Shown: positions 9,044 to 18,097 of the stretch, in pieces
Layout: each line of letters begins with the position of its first letter
How positions within the stretch are numbered: the first letter of the stretch is position 1
NCBI RefSeq assembly: GCF_022763245.1
Contig: NZ_JALEGV010000028.1
Coordinates: forward strand, 62,001 to 126,000
Direction: 5' to 3'
DNA from: Oricola sp.
GTDB lineage: Bacteria > Pseudomonadota > Alphaproteobacteria > Rhizobiales > Rhizobiaceae
DNA length: 64,000 bases
Notes under the pieces: generated by a model
What the model was told of the DNA's origin: nothing
Database searches by the model: none
What the model saw: only the letters and a program-made list of their open reading frames with translations
Made by a program: the position numbers and the translations under genes

Positions 9044-11705
9044 TGTCTTCGGTTTCGGCGGCTTTCTTCTTCGCCGGAGCCTTCTTCTTCGCGGCCGGTT
9101 TCTTGGCCGCTGGCTTCTTGGCCGCCGTCTTCTTCTTGGCGGTCGCCTTCTTGGCCGCGCCGCCGACCTTCTTGCCGGTCTTCTCGGCGCGTTCGGCGAT
9201 GAGCTTCACGGCGTCTTCCAGCGTCACCGACATCGGGTCGGTGCCCTTGGGAATGGTCGCATTGATCTTGCCGTGATTGACGTACGGCCCGTAGCGGCCG
9301 TCGCGCACGGTGATCGGGCCGCCGACTTCGGGGTATTCGCCCAGTTCCTTCAGGGCGGCGGGCGTGGATCGTCCGCGGCCCGGGCCCTTGGCAAGCTTCT
9401 CGGCGATGACCGTCACGGCGCGGTTCAGGCCGATGGAGAACACGTCCTCGACGCTTTCCAGATTGGCGTAGGTGCCGTCATGCCGCACGAAGGGGCCGTA
9501 GCGGCCGATGCCGGCGGAGATCATCTTGCCGCTTTCGGGATGCTGTCCGACATCGCGCGGCAGCGACAGGAGCGCCAGCGCCTTTTCGTGGTCGATGTCC
9601 TCGACCTTCCAGCCCTTCGGCAGGCTCGCGCGCTTGGCTTCCTTGCCTTCGCCGCGCTGGACATAGGGTCCGAAGCGGCCGGAGCGCAGGGTGATCTCCT
9701 CGCTCGTGTAGGGATCGGTGCCGAGCTGTTTCGGTCCGTCGGCCAGTTCGGCTTCCTCGCCCTTCGGGCCGTCCTCGCCCAGCTGGCGGGTGTAGTTGCA
9801 TTCCGGATAGTTGGAGCAGCCGACGAAAGAGCCGTAGCGGCCGAGTTTCAGGCTCAGATTGCCGCTGCCGCATTTCGGGCAGATGCGCGGATCGGACCCG
9901 TCGGCGCGCGCGGGGAAGACAAGCGGCTCGAGCTGTTCGTTGAGCGCGTCGAGCACGTCGGTGATGCGCAGTTCCTTGGTCTCCTCCACATGGGCGGAGA
10001 ATTCGCGCCAGAAATCGCGCAGCACGTCCTTCCAGGCGAGCTTGCCCGCCGAGATCTCGTCGAGCTTCTCCTCAAGCGAGGCGGTGAAGTCGTACTCCAC
10101 ATAGCGCTCGAAGAAATCCTCCAGGAAGGCCGTCACGAGGCGGCCCTTGGCCTCCGGGATCAGCTTCTTGCCGTCGAGCTTGACGTATTCGCGGTCACGC
10201 AGCGTCGTCAGCGTGGCCGAATAGGTCGACGGGCGGCCGATGCCGAGCTCTTCCATCTTCTTGATCAGGGAGGCTTCCGAATAGCGCGGCGGCGGTTCGG
10301 TGAAATGCTGCGTCGCCTCGATCTTCTCGCGCGACGGGGTCTCGCCCGTGCGCATGGCCGGCAGACGGTTGGAATCGTCTTCCTCGTCCGCGTCGGTCTT
10401 CATGTCGTCGCGGTGTTCGGTATAGGCTGCGATGAAGCCGTCGAACTTCACGACGGAGCCGGTGGCGCGCAGCGTCGCGGTCTTGCCGTCGCCCTTGGCG
10501 ATGATCTCGACGGTGGTGCGCTCCATTTCGGCCGACGCCATCTGGCTGGCGATGCCGCGCTTCCAGATCAGGTCGTAGAGCTTCATCTGGTCGCCATCGA
10601 GCGCGCCGCGCACGGAGGCCGGGGTGCGCATGAAGTCGGTCGGGCGGATCGCCTCGTGGGCTTCCTGGGCGTTCTTGGCCTTGGTGGAATACATCCGGGC
10701 CTGGTCCGGCAGGTAGTTGGCGCCGAATTCCTTGCCGATGGCGTCGCGCGCGGCGGTGATCGCCTCGGGCGCCATCTGCACGCCGTCGGTACGCATGTAG
10801 GTGATCAGGCCGACCGTCTCGCCGCCCACGTCGATGCCCTCGTAGAGACGCTGCGCGACCTGCATGGTGCGCGCCGGGGCGAAGCCGAGCTTGGCGGAGG
10901 CCGCCTGCTGCAGCGTGGAGGTCGTGAAGGGCGGCGCCGGGTTGCGCTTCTGCGGCTTGGCTTCCAGCGACTCCACCGTGAAGGCGGCCGATTCCAGCAT
11001 CGCCTTGATGGTGGCGGCGTGGTCGCCGTCGCCGATGTCCATCTTGGTGACGCGCTTGCCGTCGAAGCCGGTGAGCCTTGCGACGAAGTCCTGGCCGGCC
11101 TCCGTCTTCATATGGGCGGCGATCTGCCAGTATTCCTCGGGCTTGAAGCGCTCGATCTCCGACTCGCGGTCGCAGACGAGGCGCAGCGCGACCGACTGCA
11201 CCCGTCCGGCCGAGCGTGCACCCGGCAGCTTGCGCCAGAGCACCGGCGACAGGGTGAAGCCGACGAGATAGTCGAGCGCGCGGCGCGCCAGATAGGCGTC
11301 GACCAGCGGCGTGTCGATGTCGCGCGGCTGCGCCATCGCCTCGGTGACGGCCTTCTTGGTGATCGCGTTGAACACGACGCGGCGGACCGGCTTGTCCTTG
11401 ATCACCTTTTTCTTGTTGAGAACCTCCAGCACATGCCAGGAGATCGCTTCGCCTTCGCGGTCGGGGTCAGTCGCCAGAATGAGCGAGTCGGCCGATTTCA
11501 TGGCCGTGGCGATTTCGTTCAGTCGCTTGCTGGACGCCGTGTCGACGGCCCAGGACATGGCGAAATCCTCGTCCGGACGCACCGAACCGTCCTTGGCCGG
11601 AAGGTCGCGCACATGCCCGAAAGAGGCGAGAACCTTGTATCCGGATCCCAGATATTTGTTGATGGTCTTGGCCTTTGCAGGCGATTCTACGACAACGACA
11701 TCCAT
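9036..11705 (-). CDS. topA: DNA topoisomerase I
   Basis: An 889-residue type IA topoisomerase that relaxes negative supercoils. The TOPRIM domain begins at once (VVVVESPAKAKTINKYLG). The catalytic Tyr is in GLITYMRTDG (about 315). A C4 zinc finger lies near residue 600 (CPKCGSGNLSL to GCSNYPECNYTR), followed by repeated topoisomerase C-terminal modules (RFGPYVQ, RYGPFVR, RYGPYVNHG). The last 60 residues are a Lys/Ala-rich tail. ATG 11705 is the conserved start. Upstream in-frame codons to 11828 give no recognisable protein. First gene of the topA-rnr-DUF983-Nudix operon. Confidence 0.97.
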   Translation of the reverse strand: MDVVVVESPAKAKTINKYLGSGYKVLASFGHVRDLPAKDGSVRPDEDFAMSWAVDTASSKRLNEIATAMKSADSLILATDPDREGEAISWHVLEVLNKKKVIKDKPVRRVVFNAITKKAVTEAMAQPRDIDTPLVDAYLARRALDYLVGFTLSPVLWRKLPGARSAGRVQSVALRLVCDRESEIERFKPEEYWQIAAHMKTEAGQDFVARLTGFDGKRVTKMDIGDGDHAATIKAMLESAAFTVESLEAKPQKRNPAPPFTTSTLQQAASAKLGFAPARTMQVAQRLYEGIDVGGETVGLITYMRTDGVQMAPEAITAARDAIGKEFGANYLPDQARMYSTKAKNAQEAHEAIRPTDFMRTPASVRGALDGDQMKLYDLIWKRGIASQMASAEMERTTVEIIAKGDGKTATLRATGSVVKFDGFIAAYTEHRDDMKTDADEEDDSNRLPAMRTGETPSREKIEATQHFTEPPPRYSEASLIKKMEELGIGRPSTYSATLTTLRDREYVKLDGKKLIPEAKGRLVTAFLEDFFERYVEYDFTASLEEKLDEISAGKLAWKDVLRDFWREFSAHVEETKELRITDVLDALNEQLEPLVFPARADGSDPRICPKCGSGNLSLKLGRYGSFVGCSNYPECNYTRQLGEDGPKGEEAELADGPKQLGTDPYTSEEITLRSGRFGPYVQRGEGKEAKRASLPKGWKVEDIDHEKALALLSLPRDVGQHPESGKMISAGIGRYGPFVRHDGTYANLESVEDVFSIGLNRAVTVIAEKLAKGPGRGRSTPAALKELGEYPEVGGPITVRDGRYGPYVNHGKINATIPKGTDPMSVTLEDAVKLIAERAEKTGKKVGGAAKKATAKKKTAAKKPAAKKPAAKKKAPAKKKAAETEDNG
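9050..9165 (-). repeat. Lys/Ala-rich degenerate tandem repeat in the topA 3' end
   Basis: The DNA repeats units encoding (A)AKK(P/K/T)A, seen on the plus strand as recurring gccgg/ttcttgg/cttctt blocks. It encodes the basic C-terminal tail of topoisomerase I. Such tails vary in length between strains and can bind DNA. Confidence 0.7.
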
Positions 11706-11914
11706 GGCAATCGGCTGGTGAAGGAGCAAAAAACAGGCCGTCCGGGCACCGGCGGCGTCCTCGCAAATGGCTGTCTGGCGCGGATTGGTCAAGAGGGCGG
11801 GGCGCTGAATCAAACCCCGTCGCGACAAATACGCCCAAAGGTTGTGTCTTGATTTGATGCAATCAATGATAGTATTCCTACGCTAGGTCAATTGCGTCGG
11901 AACGGATTGTTTCG

Positions 11915-12184
11915 ATGCAGATCGACGGTCCGCAGGCGGTTTCGGCCGCCGTCGCGCCCGTCCTTGCGCCAGGGGAAATCGGGGTGGCTGAAACCCGTCT
12001 GACAGATCAGGACCGGCTCGAATATGTCGGCAAGATGCTTGCGGAGCTGCGGCGCCTGGCGAATGCCGAGCGTCACCCGACGCTGACCTATTTCATCGAC
12101 ATGGCCTATCTGGAGGCGATGGACCTCGCCAACGAGAACGAACGGTCAGGACGCGGCGGGGACGAGCGAGACGCGGTTGCCTGA
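11915..12184 (+). CDS. Conserved hypothetical rhizobial protein
   Basis: An 89-residue protein, not assigned to a family. The N-terminus is Ala/Val/Pro-rich and probably disordered. The core (about 30-75), RLEYVGKMLAELRRLANAE then LTYFIDMAYLEAMDLA, is predicted helical and amphipathic. No signal peptide or membrane segment. It is divergent from topA across 209 bases and convergent with dprA, overlapping the dprA 3' end by 39 bases. Small proteins of this kind beside dprA recur in rhizobia, so it is probably real. Confidence 0.65.
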   Translation: MQIDGPQAVSAAVAPVLAPGEIGVAETRLTDQDRLEYVGKMLAELRRLANAERHPTLTYFIDMAYLEAMDLANENERSGRGGDERDAVA

Positions 12185-13306
12185 GTGGCGCTCGATGCGT
12201 TTCGCCAGGTCGAGCTCCAGAATGGCGAGGAACACCTGCGCCGGCGCGATGCCGCTATGGGCGATGATGTCGTCCACATCGACGGGCGTCGGTCCGAGTA
12301 ATGACAGGATGCGCGCGCGCTGATCGTCGTCGGGCGGCAGCGACAATGTCTCTTCGGGCTCGAACAGGGCATATTGACGCGGTGGCGGCGTGACGGCGTC
12401 GCCGCCGAGCGGTTTCAGGGCCGAGATGACGTCCTCCGCCGATGTCGTGACGATCGCGCCGTCCTTCAGAAGCATGTTGGCGCCTTCGGCGCGCGGATCG
12501 AGCGGCGATCCGGGAACGGCGAAGACCAGCCGGCCCAATTCGCCGGCCAGCCGCGCCGAGATCAGCGAGCCGGAGCGCAACGCCGCCTCCACGACGACCA
12601 GGCCGAGCGCCAGCGCGGCGATGATGCGGTTGCGGCGCGGAAAATCGCGCGCCCGCGGTTCCCAGCCGAAGGGCATTTCGGTGATCGACGCGCCGGGGCC
12701 GTCCTCGATGGCCGCCAGCAGCTCCACATTCTCGGGCGGGTAGGGGCGGTCGACGCCGCCTGCCAGCACCGCGATCGTGCCGGTTTGAAGCGCTGCCTCA
12801 TGGGCGGCGCGGTCGATGCCGCGCGCGAGCCCGGAGACGACGGCGAAGCCGGCCTGGCCGAGATCGCGCCCGATGCGGCCTGTCATCTTGATGCCGGTCA
12901 GCGAGGCGTTGCGCGCGCCGACGATCGCGGCGCAATTGCGCTGGAAGATCTGAGCGTCGCCCTTGATCGTCACCAGCGGCGGGGCGAGGTCGGTCATGCG
13001 CAGCATCGGCGGATAGTCCGGCTCTCCGAAACCGACGAGGCGCGCGCGGTGCCGCTCGATCGCCTCCAGTTCGCGTTCGGCCACATCGGAGCCGGCGATG
13101 CGCACCGATTTCAGCGTGCCGCCGCGCCTGGTCAGTTCGGGCAGCATTTCCAGCGCCATCTCCGCCGAGCCGCAATGGGCGATCAGGTCGCGGAAGGTGG
13201 CCGGGCCGATATTGTCGGAGCGGTAGAGGCGCAACCATGCGAGGCGTTGCCGGTCGGAGAGGACGAAGCGGACGGGCTTGCCGGCGTTCTCGTCCGCTCT
13301 CGCCAT
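12146..13306 (-). CDS. dprA: DNA-processing protein DprA
   Basis: A 386-residue ssDNA-binding protein that loads RecA in natural transformation. It has an N-terminal SAM-like region, a Rossmann core with AIVGARNAS, VVSGLARGIDRAAHEAAL and AVLAGGVDRPYPPEN, and a C-terminal winged-helix (DML1-like) domain (about 315-380). Start ATG 13306 lies 4 bases after the plsY stop. A longer frame from 13348 would overlap plsY. It ends the pyrB-pyrC-plsY-dprA operon. Confidence 0.93.
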   Translation of the reverse strand: MARADENAGKPVRFVLSDRQRLAWLRLYRSDNIGPATFRDLIAHCGSAEMALEMLPELTRRGGTLKSVRIAGSDVAERELEAIERHRARLVGFGEPDYPPMLRMTDLAPPLVTIKGDAQIFQRNCAAIVGARNASLTGIKMTGRIGRDLGQAGFAVVSGLARGIDRAAHEAALQTGTIAVLAGGVDRPYPPENVELLAAIEDGPGASITEMPFGWEPRARDFPRRNRIIAALALGLVVVEAALRSGSLISARLAGELGRLVFAVPGSPLDPRAEGANMLLKDGAIVTTSAEDVISALKPLGGDAVTPPPRQYALFEPEETLSLPPDDDQRARILSLLGPTPVDVDDIIAHSGIAPAQVFLAILELDLAKRIERHSGNRVSLVPAAS

Positions 13307-13310
13307 GAGT

Positions 13311-13919
13311 TCAGCCCTTGCCGCCGATCTTGCTTTCCTGGCCGGCAAGCAGCCGCGATATGTTCGCGCGGTGCTTCCAGAAGACGAGAGCGGTCAGCAC
13401 GCAATAGAGAAGGCCGAGCTTGGTGAGGCCGATGAAGAACAGCGCCAGCGTCGTCACCAAGCTGGCGGTCAGCGCGGCCAGCGAGGAATAGCGAAACAGC
13501 GCCGCCATCGCGATCCAGGTGACGGCGAAGGGGGCCAGAACGTGCCAGGAATAGCCGAGCGAGATGCCGGCGAAGGTGGCGACGCCCTTGCCGCCCCTGA
13601 ATTTCAGCCAGACGGGGTAGAGATGACCCAGAAAGGCGCCGAGCCCGGCCAGGATCGCCGCGTCGAGGCCGAGGAAGTGCCGGGCCAGAAGAACCGGCAC
13701 CATGCCCTTCAGCGCGTCCAGCACCAGCGTCAGGACGGCGAGGCCCTTGTTGCCGGTGCGCAGCACGTTGGTGGCGCCGATATTGCCCGATCCGATGGAG
13801 CGGATGTCGCCGAGGCCGGCCATCTGCGTCAGCAGCAGGCCATAGGGAACGGAGCCTGAGAGATAGCCGATGATCAGCGCGAGCCCGAGCGCGACCGGTG
13901 ACGTGTCGCCAATATCCAT
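13311..13919 (-). CDS. plsY: Glycerol-3-phosphate acyltransferase PlsY
   Basis: A 202-residue inner-membrane enzyme that transfers an acyl group from acyl phosphate to glycerol-3-phosphate, the first step of phospholipid synthesis. The conserved loops are visible: [26 protein letters not shown], and [10 protein letters not shown]. Five or so hydrophobic helices agree with family topology. It lies 33 bases after pyrC and 4 bases before dprA. Confidence 0.96.
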   Translation of the reverse strand: MDIGDTSPVALGLALIIGYLSGSVPYGLLLTQMAGLGDIRSIGSGNIGATNVLRTGNKGLAVLTLVLDALKGMVPVLLARHFLGLDAAILAGLGAFLGHLYPVWLKFRGGKGVATFAGISLGYSWHVLAPFAVTWIAMAALFRYSSLAALTASLVTTLALFFIGLTKLGLLYCVLTALVFWKHRANISRLLAGQESKIGGKG

Positions 13920-13952
13920 GATGCGCCCCTCCCGAAACCCTGATGGAAGGCT

Positions 13953-15254
13953 TTATGCGTCGTAAACGCTGGTGCCCGCAACCACCGTTTGCATCACGCG
14001 ACCGGTGAAGCGCGCGCCGTCGAACGCCGTGTTCTTCGAGCGGGAATGGAGGTGTTCCGCGTCGAGCACCCAGGGCGCGTCGAGGTCGAGCACCACGAAA
14101 TCGGCGGGTGCGCCCGGCTTCAGCGTGCCGGCGTCGATCCCGATCAGCTTCGCGGGCGCGGTCGACATGGCCTCGATCAGGCGCGAGAGCGACACGTCGC
14201 CACTGTGGACGAGGCGCAGGCCGGCCGAGAGCAGTGTTTCGAGCCCGACCGCGCCGTCGGCGGCCTCGGAGAAGGGCAGGCGCTTGGTATCGACGTCCTG
14301 CGGGTCGTGCGAGGAGACGATCAGGTCGATCGTGCCGTCCTTCAGCGCTTCCACCATGGCCAGCCGGTCGTCCTCGTGGCGCAGCGGCGGCGACAGCTTG
14401 AAGAAGGTGCGGTATTCGCCGATGTCGTTTTCGTTGAGCGACAGATGGTTGATCGACACGCCCGCCGAGACCTTCAGGCCCTTGTCCTTGGCGGCGCGGA
14501 TCGCGTCGGCCGACATCTCGGTGGAGATCTTGGCGGCGTGATAATCGACGCCGGTCAGCGCGGCGAGGCGCAGGTCGCGCTCCAGCGGCAGCACTTCCGC
14601 TTCGCGCGGGATGCCGGAGAAGCCGAGCCAGCTTGCGAACAGGCCCGAGTTCATGATGCCGCCGGCCGACAGGTCCGCGTCGCGGGTCTCGTGGGCGATC
14701 ACCGCGCCGAAATCGCGGGCGTAGCGCATGGCGTTGCGCATCACCGCGGCGTTGGCAATGGTCTGGCGGCCGTCGGTGAACATGACGGCGCCGGCGTCGA
14801 GCAGCAGGCCGATCTCGCTCATCTCGCCGCCGCGCAGGCCCTTGGTGATGGCCGCGGCGGGATAGATGCGGGTTCTGGCGGTCTCGCGCGCGGTGCGCAG
14901 CACGAATTCCACCAGGGCGACGTCGTCGATCACCGGGTCGGTGTCCGGCATCATGACGAGCGACGTCACGCCGCCGGCGGCGGCCGCGGCGCTGGCCGAG
15001 GCGATCGTCTCGCGGTGTTCCGCGCCCGGTTCGCCGATGAAGACGCGGGTATCGACCAGTCCCGGCACGATCGTCCGTCCGGCGCAATCGTGACGTGTCG
15101 CACCGTCCGGCGCGCCCTGGTTGGCGGCTGCCGCGCCGGCATCGGCGATCTTGCCGTCGATGACGACGAGCGCCCCCATCTCGTCGATCCCGCGCGAGGG
15201 GTCGACGATGCGGGCGTTGGCGTAGACGGCTGCGCCTTCCTGCGGCGTCTTCAT
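13953..15254 (-). CDS. pyrC: Dihydroorotase-like protein PyrC, probably non-catalytic
   Basis: A 433-residue amidohydrolase of the class I dihydroorotase family, co-encoded with aspartate carbamoyltransferase. The fold is recognisable ([30 protein letters not shown], AIGxE-like [24 protein letters not shown]). The metal-binding HxH after PGLVD is replaced by RVF (residues 70-72), and the usual (T/S)DHAPH is SSHDPQ. These changes match the inactive PyrC-prime form known from Pseudomonas pyrBC operons, which supports ATCase assembly. The ATG overlaps the pyrB stop (ATGA). A separate active dihydroorotase would then be needed elsewhere. Confidence 0.88.
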   Translation of the reverse strand: MKTPQEGAAVYANARIVDPSRGIDEMGALVVIDGKIADAGAAAANQGAPDGATRHDCAGRTIVPGLVDTRVFIGEPGAEHRETIASASAAAAAGGVTSLVMMPDTDPVIDDVALVEFVLRTARETARTRIYPAAAITKGLRGGEMSEIGLLLDAGAVMFTDGRQTIANAAVMRNAMRYARDFGAVIAHETRDADLSAGGIMNSGLFASWLGFSGIPREAEVLPLERDLRLAALTGVDYHAAKISTEMSADAIRAAKDKGLKVSAGVSINHLSLNENDIGEYRTFFKLSPPLRHEDDRLAMVEALKDGTIDLIVSSHDPQDVDTKRLPFSEAADGAVGLETLLSAGLRLVHSGDVSLSRLIEAMSTAPAKLIGIDAGTLKPGAPADFVVLDLDAPWVLDAEHLHSRSKNTAFDGARFTGRVMQTVVAGTSVYDA

Positions 15255-16216
15255 GAGACGGCCTCGTTTTCGTTCTTGCGCGGGTCAAGCAGGGCTTCCA
15301 TCACCGCCATGCGGACCGCGACGCCCATCTCGACCTGTTCCTCGATCACGCTTTGCGGGCCGTCGGCGATGTCGGAGGCGATTTCCACGCCGCGGTTCAT
15401 CGGGCCGGGATGCATCACCAGCGCGTCGGGCCTGGCCAGCGCCAGCTTGGCGGCGTCGAGACCGTAGTGGCGGAAATATTCGCGCACCGACGGCACCATC
15501 GCCTGCGCCATGCGCTCGCGCTGCAGGCGCAGCATCATGACGACGTCGGCGCCGGCGAGGCCGTCGCGCATCGAGGAGAAGACCTCGACGCCCATCTGTT
15601 CGATGGCGGTCGGCATCAGGGTGGACGGGCCGACCACGCGCACCCGCGCGCCCATCGTGTTCAGGAGAATGATGTTGGAGCGGGCGACGCGCGAATGCAG
15701 GACGTCGCCGCAGATCGCCACCGTCAGCCCGTCGATCCGGCCCTTGGCGCGCCGGATGGTCAGCGCGTCAAGCAGCGCCTGGGTCGGGTGTTCATGCGCG
15801 CCGTCGCCGGCATTGACCACCGAACAGCCGACCTTGCGGGCGAGGAGCGCCGCGGCGCCCGCGGCCGAATGGCGGATGATCAGGATGTCGGGGCGCATGG
15901 CGTTCAGCGTCATCGCCGTGTCGATCAGCGTCTCGCCCTTCTTCACCGAGGACGAGGCGACCGCCATGTTCATGACGTCCGCGCCAAGCCGCTTGCCGGC
16001 GAGTTCGAAGGAGGACTGGGTGCGCGTCGACGCCTCGAAGAACAGGTTGATCTGCGTGCGCCCGCGCAGGGCGGACTTCTTCTTCTCGGCCTGGCGCGAC
16101 ACCTCCACATCGGTGTCGGCACGGTCGAGCAGCGTCTGGATGTCTGGATAGGAAAGGCCCGCCATGCCGAGGAGATGGCGGTGGGGGAAAATCGGAAAGG
16201 CGGAATCTGCGCTCAT
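15251..16216 (-). CDS. pyrB: Aspartate carbamoyltransferase catalytic subunit
   Basis: A 321-residue enzyme joining carbamoyl phosphate and aspartate in pyrimidine synthesis. The carbamoyl phosphate site is [13 protein letters not shown] (about 59-71). Other conserved segments are [28 protein letters not shown] and [11 protein letters not shown], all intact. ATG 16216 is chosen; an in-frame TTG directly before it (16219) is less likely. First gene of the pyrB-pyrC-plsY-dprA operon. Confidence 0.97.
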   Translation of the reverse strand: MSADSAFPIFPHRHLLGMAGLSYPDIQTLLDRADTDVEVSRQAEKKKSALRGRTQINLFFEASTRTQSSFELAGKRLGADVMNMAVASSSVKKGETLIDTAMTLNAMRPDILIIRHSAAGAAALLARKVGCSVVNAGDGAHEHPTQALLDALTIRRAKGRIDGLTVAICGDVLHSRVARSNIILLNTMGARVRVVGPSTLMPTAIEQMGVEVFSSMRDGLAGADVVMMLRLQRERMAQAMVPSVREYFRHYGLDAAKLALARPDALVMHPGPMNRGVEIASDIADGPQSVIEEQVEMGVAVRMAVMEALLDPRKNENEAVS

Positions 16217-16389
16217 CAAGGCCTTGCTCTAGGAGCTAATCGCGCCGCCCGCAAGTCGGCATGGCTTCGGCCTTCGCGCCGTCCACAATCTCGGAGGATT
16301 TTCGCCTTCACGGTTAAAACTGTCTTAGCGCGCTCTTAACTCGGGCTCGTGCAATCTCGCAGGTCACGCATGCCTGAACGGAATCACGA

Positions 16390-18006
16390 ATGTTCGATCG
16401 CGACAATCACACCATGTGGTGGCCCTACATCGCCATCCTCGCGCTTACCGCGATCCTTGGAGTCATCCTCGTCGATCTCGACACGTTCGAATCCATGTAC
16501 GACTACACGCGCGCGCATGAGGACTGGGAACTCGACGAGTACATCTCGATCGCGCTGGCGTCGGTGTTCGGGCTCATCGCGGCGCTGGTCGTTCGTTCCG
16601 TGCAATTGCGGGAGCAGATAAGCCGGCGCAAGACGCTGGAGGCCGAGGCCTATGCGATGGCGCGGCACGACGCGCTGACGGGCCTGCCGAACCGCCGCTT
16701 TTTCGGCGAACGCGCCGACGCGATGCTGAAGGAGGCGGCTGCGGCGAAACACTGCGTCGCGGTCCTGGCGCTCGATCTGGACCGCTTCAAGCCCGTCAAC
16801 GACATCTATGGTCATGCCATCGGCGACCGCGTTCTCCAGATCGTGTCCGACAGGATGCAGGCGGAACTGCCCGAAGGCGCGATCGCCAGCCGGATGGGCG
16901 GCGACGAGTTCACCGTGCTCATTCCCGTCAGCGACACGTCGGTGGTGACGGACACCCCGCCCATGCTGGAACGCGTCGCGCGGCGGATCTGCCTCCGCAT
17001 CGCCGAGCCGATCCAGGCCGGCGCGCACGAACTCAACGTGACGACGAGCATCGGCATCGCGCTGTTTCCCACCGACGGTGAGAACTTCCACACGCTGCAT
17101 TCCAATGCGGACATGGCGATGTACGCGGCAAAGGCGGCCGGGCGGAACACCTTCACCTATTTCGAGCCGAGGCTCGGCGAAGAGCATCGCAAGCGCCACG
17201 AACTGGAGACCGAACTCGGCGACGCGATCGCTGAGGGGCAGATCGTGCCCTACCTGCAGCCGGTCTTCGATCTCGCCTCCGGCGAGCTCACCGGCTTCGA
17301 AATCCTCGCGCGCTGGCACCATCCGAAGCGGGGCGTGCTGCTGCCGGACGAGTTCATCGCGATGGCCGAGGACAGCGGCCGGATTTCCGCACTGTCCGAT
17401 TCCGTCCTGCGCCAGGCCTGCAAGGCGGTGGCGGGCTGGCGGCCGCCGATGCGCTTTTCCTTCAACCTGTCGCCGGTGCAGTTCCGCGAACCGCGGCTGG
17501 TGGAGAGGATCGTCGCGGCTCTGGAGGAAACCGGCATGCCGCGCGGGTCCCTCGAGATCGAGATCACCGAGGCGGTCTTCATCGATGATGACGTGCGGGC
17601 GCGCGAGGTCATCGAAGCCCTTCGCGCCCACGACATCGCGGTCGTGCTGGACGATTTCGGCAAGGGCTATTCCAGCCTGTCCTATTTGAGCCGTTTCGAG
17701 ATCGACAAGCTGAAGATCGACCACGCCTTCATTGCGGGCCGCCACGCCGACGCGCGCAACGAGAAGATCGTGAATTCCATCATCCAGCTCGGCCGGAGCC
17801 TCGGCATACAAACGACCGCCGAAGGCGTCGAACAGCCGGACGACGCGTCGTGGCTTGCCGAACGCGGCTGCCTCTTCGGACAGGGCTACTACTATTCGGG
17901 CCCGATGCCGCTTCTGTCGGCGATGCAATTCTTCGAAGGCCATAAGCAGGGTGCCTCGGAGGGCGGAGGGCCGAAGGGTCCGACGGCCGTCGTTCGAAAC
18001 GGCTGA
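16390..18006 (+). CDS. Membrane GGDEF-EAL cyclic-di-GMP protein
   Basis: A 538-residue protein with two N-terminal membrane helices (about 9-27 and 50-68), a GGDEF domain (about 95-255) and an EAL domain (about 270-520). GGDEF is intact (RMGGDEFTVL) with metal Asp in LALDLDRF, but no RxxD inhibitory site is seen five residues before it. The EAL motif reads EIL (GFEILARWHHP). Other phosphodiesterase residues are present: FNLSP, EITE, DDFGKGYSS, LKID, EGVE. It may be bifunctional or mainly a phosphodiesterase. Single gene, 173 bases from pyrB, divergent. Confidence 0.9.
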   Translation: MFDRDNHTMWWPYIAILALTAILGVILVDLDTFESMYDYTRAHEDWELDEYISIALASVFGLIAALVVRSVQLREQISRRKTLEAEAYAMARHDALTGLPNRRFFGERADAMLKEAAAAKHCVAVLALDLDRFKPVNDIYGHAIGDRVLQIVSDRMQAELPEGAIASRMGGDEFTVLIPVSDTSVVTDTPPMLERVARRICLRIAEPIQAGAHELNVTTSIGIALFPTDGENFHTLHSNADMAMYAAKAAGRNTFTYFEPRLGEEHRKRHELETELGDAIAEGQIVPYLQPVFDLASGELTGFEILARWHHPKRGVLLPDEFIAMAEDSGRISALSDSVLRQACKAVAGWRPPMRFSFNLSPVQFREPRLVERIVAALEETGMPRGSLEIEITEAVFIDDDVRAREVIEALRAHDIAVVLDDFGKGYSSLSYLSRFEIDKLKIDHAFIAGRHADARNEKIVNSIIQLGRSLGIQTTAEGVEQPDDASWLAERGCLFGQGYYYSGPMPLLSAMQFFEGHKQGASEGGGPKGPTAVVRNG

Positions 18007-18031
18007 TCGGCGGGCGCCGATCAGAGCCGGC

Positions 18032-18060
18032 TTGACACATGTTCCCTGTGAATTGTTGTT
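18032..18060 (+). promoter_or_regulatory. Possible promoter of the acyl-CoA dehydrogenase gene
   Basis: A TTGACA hexamer at 18032-18037 lies 66 bases before the GTG start of the next gene. About 17 bases on there is only a weak -10 match (GTTGTT), so the call rests mainly on the -35. An 18-base hairpin (GATCGGC/GCCGATC, 18005-18022) precedes it without a T-run. Confidence 0.35.
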
Positions 18061-18097
18061 AGGTTGAGCGAATCAACGCGAACCCGGGACGACTTTC

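Noticed and set aside
9050-9165. Possible CRISPR or VNTR array
   Set aside because: The repeat units are 12-15 bases coding for Lys/Ala in the topoisomerase tail; no spacer structure and no cas genes.
8526-11852. Open frame of 1108 codons on the plus strand
   Set aside because: Antisense shadow of topA and rnr, His/Arg/Asp-rich composition, no recognisable domain.
18005-18022. Terminator after the GGDEF-EAL gene
   Set aside because: The 7-base stem overlaps the stop codon and no T-run follows.
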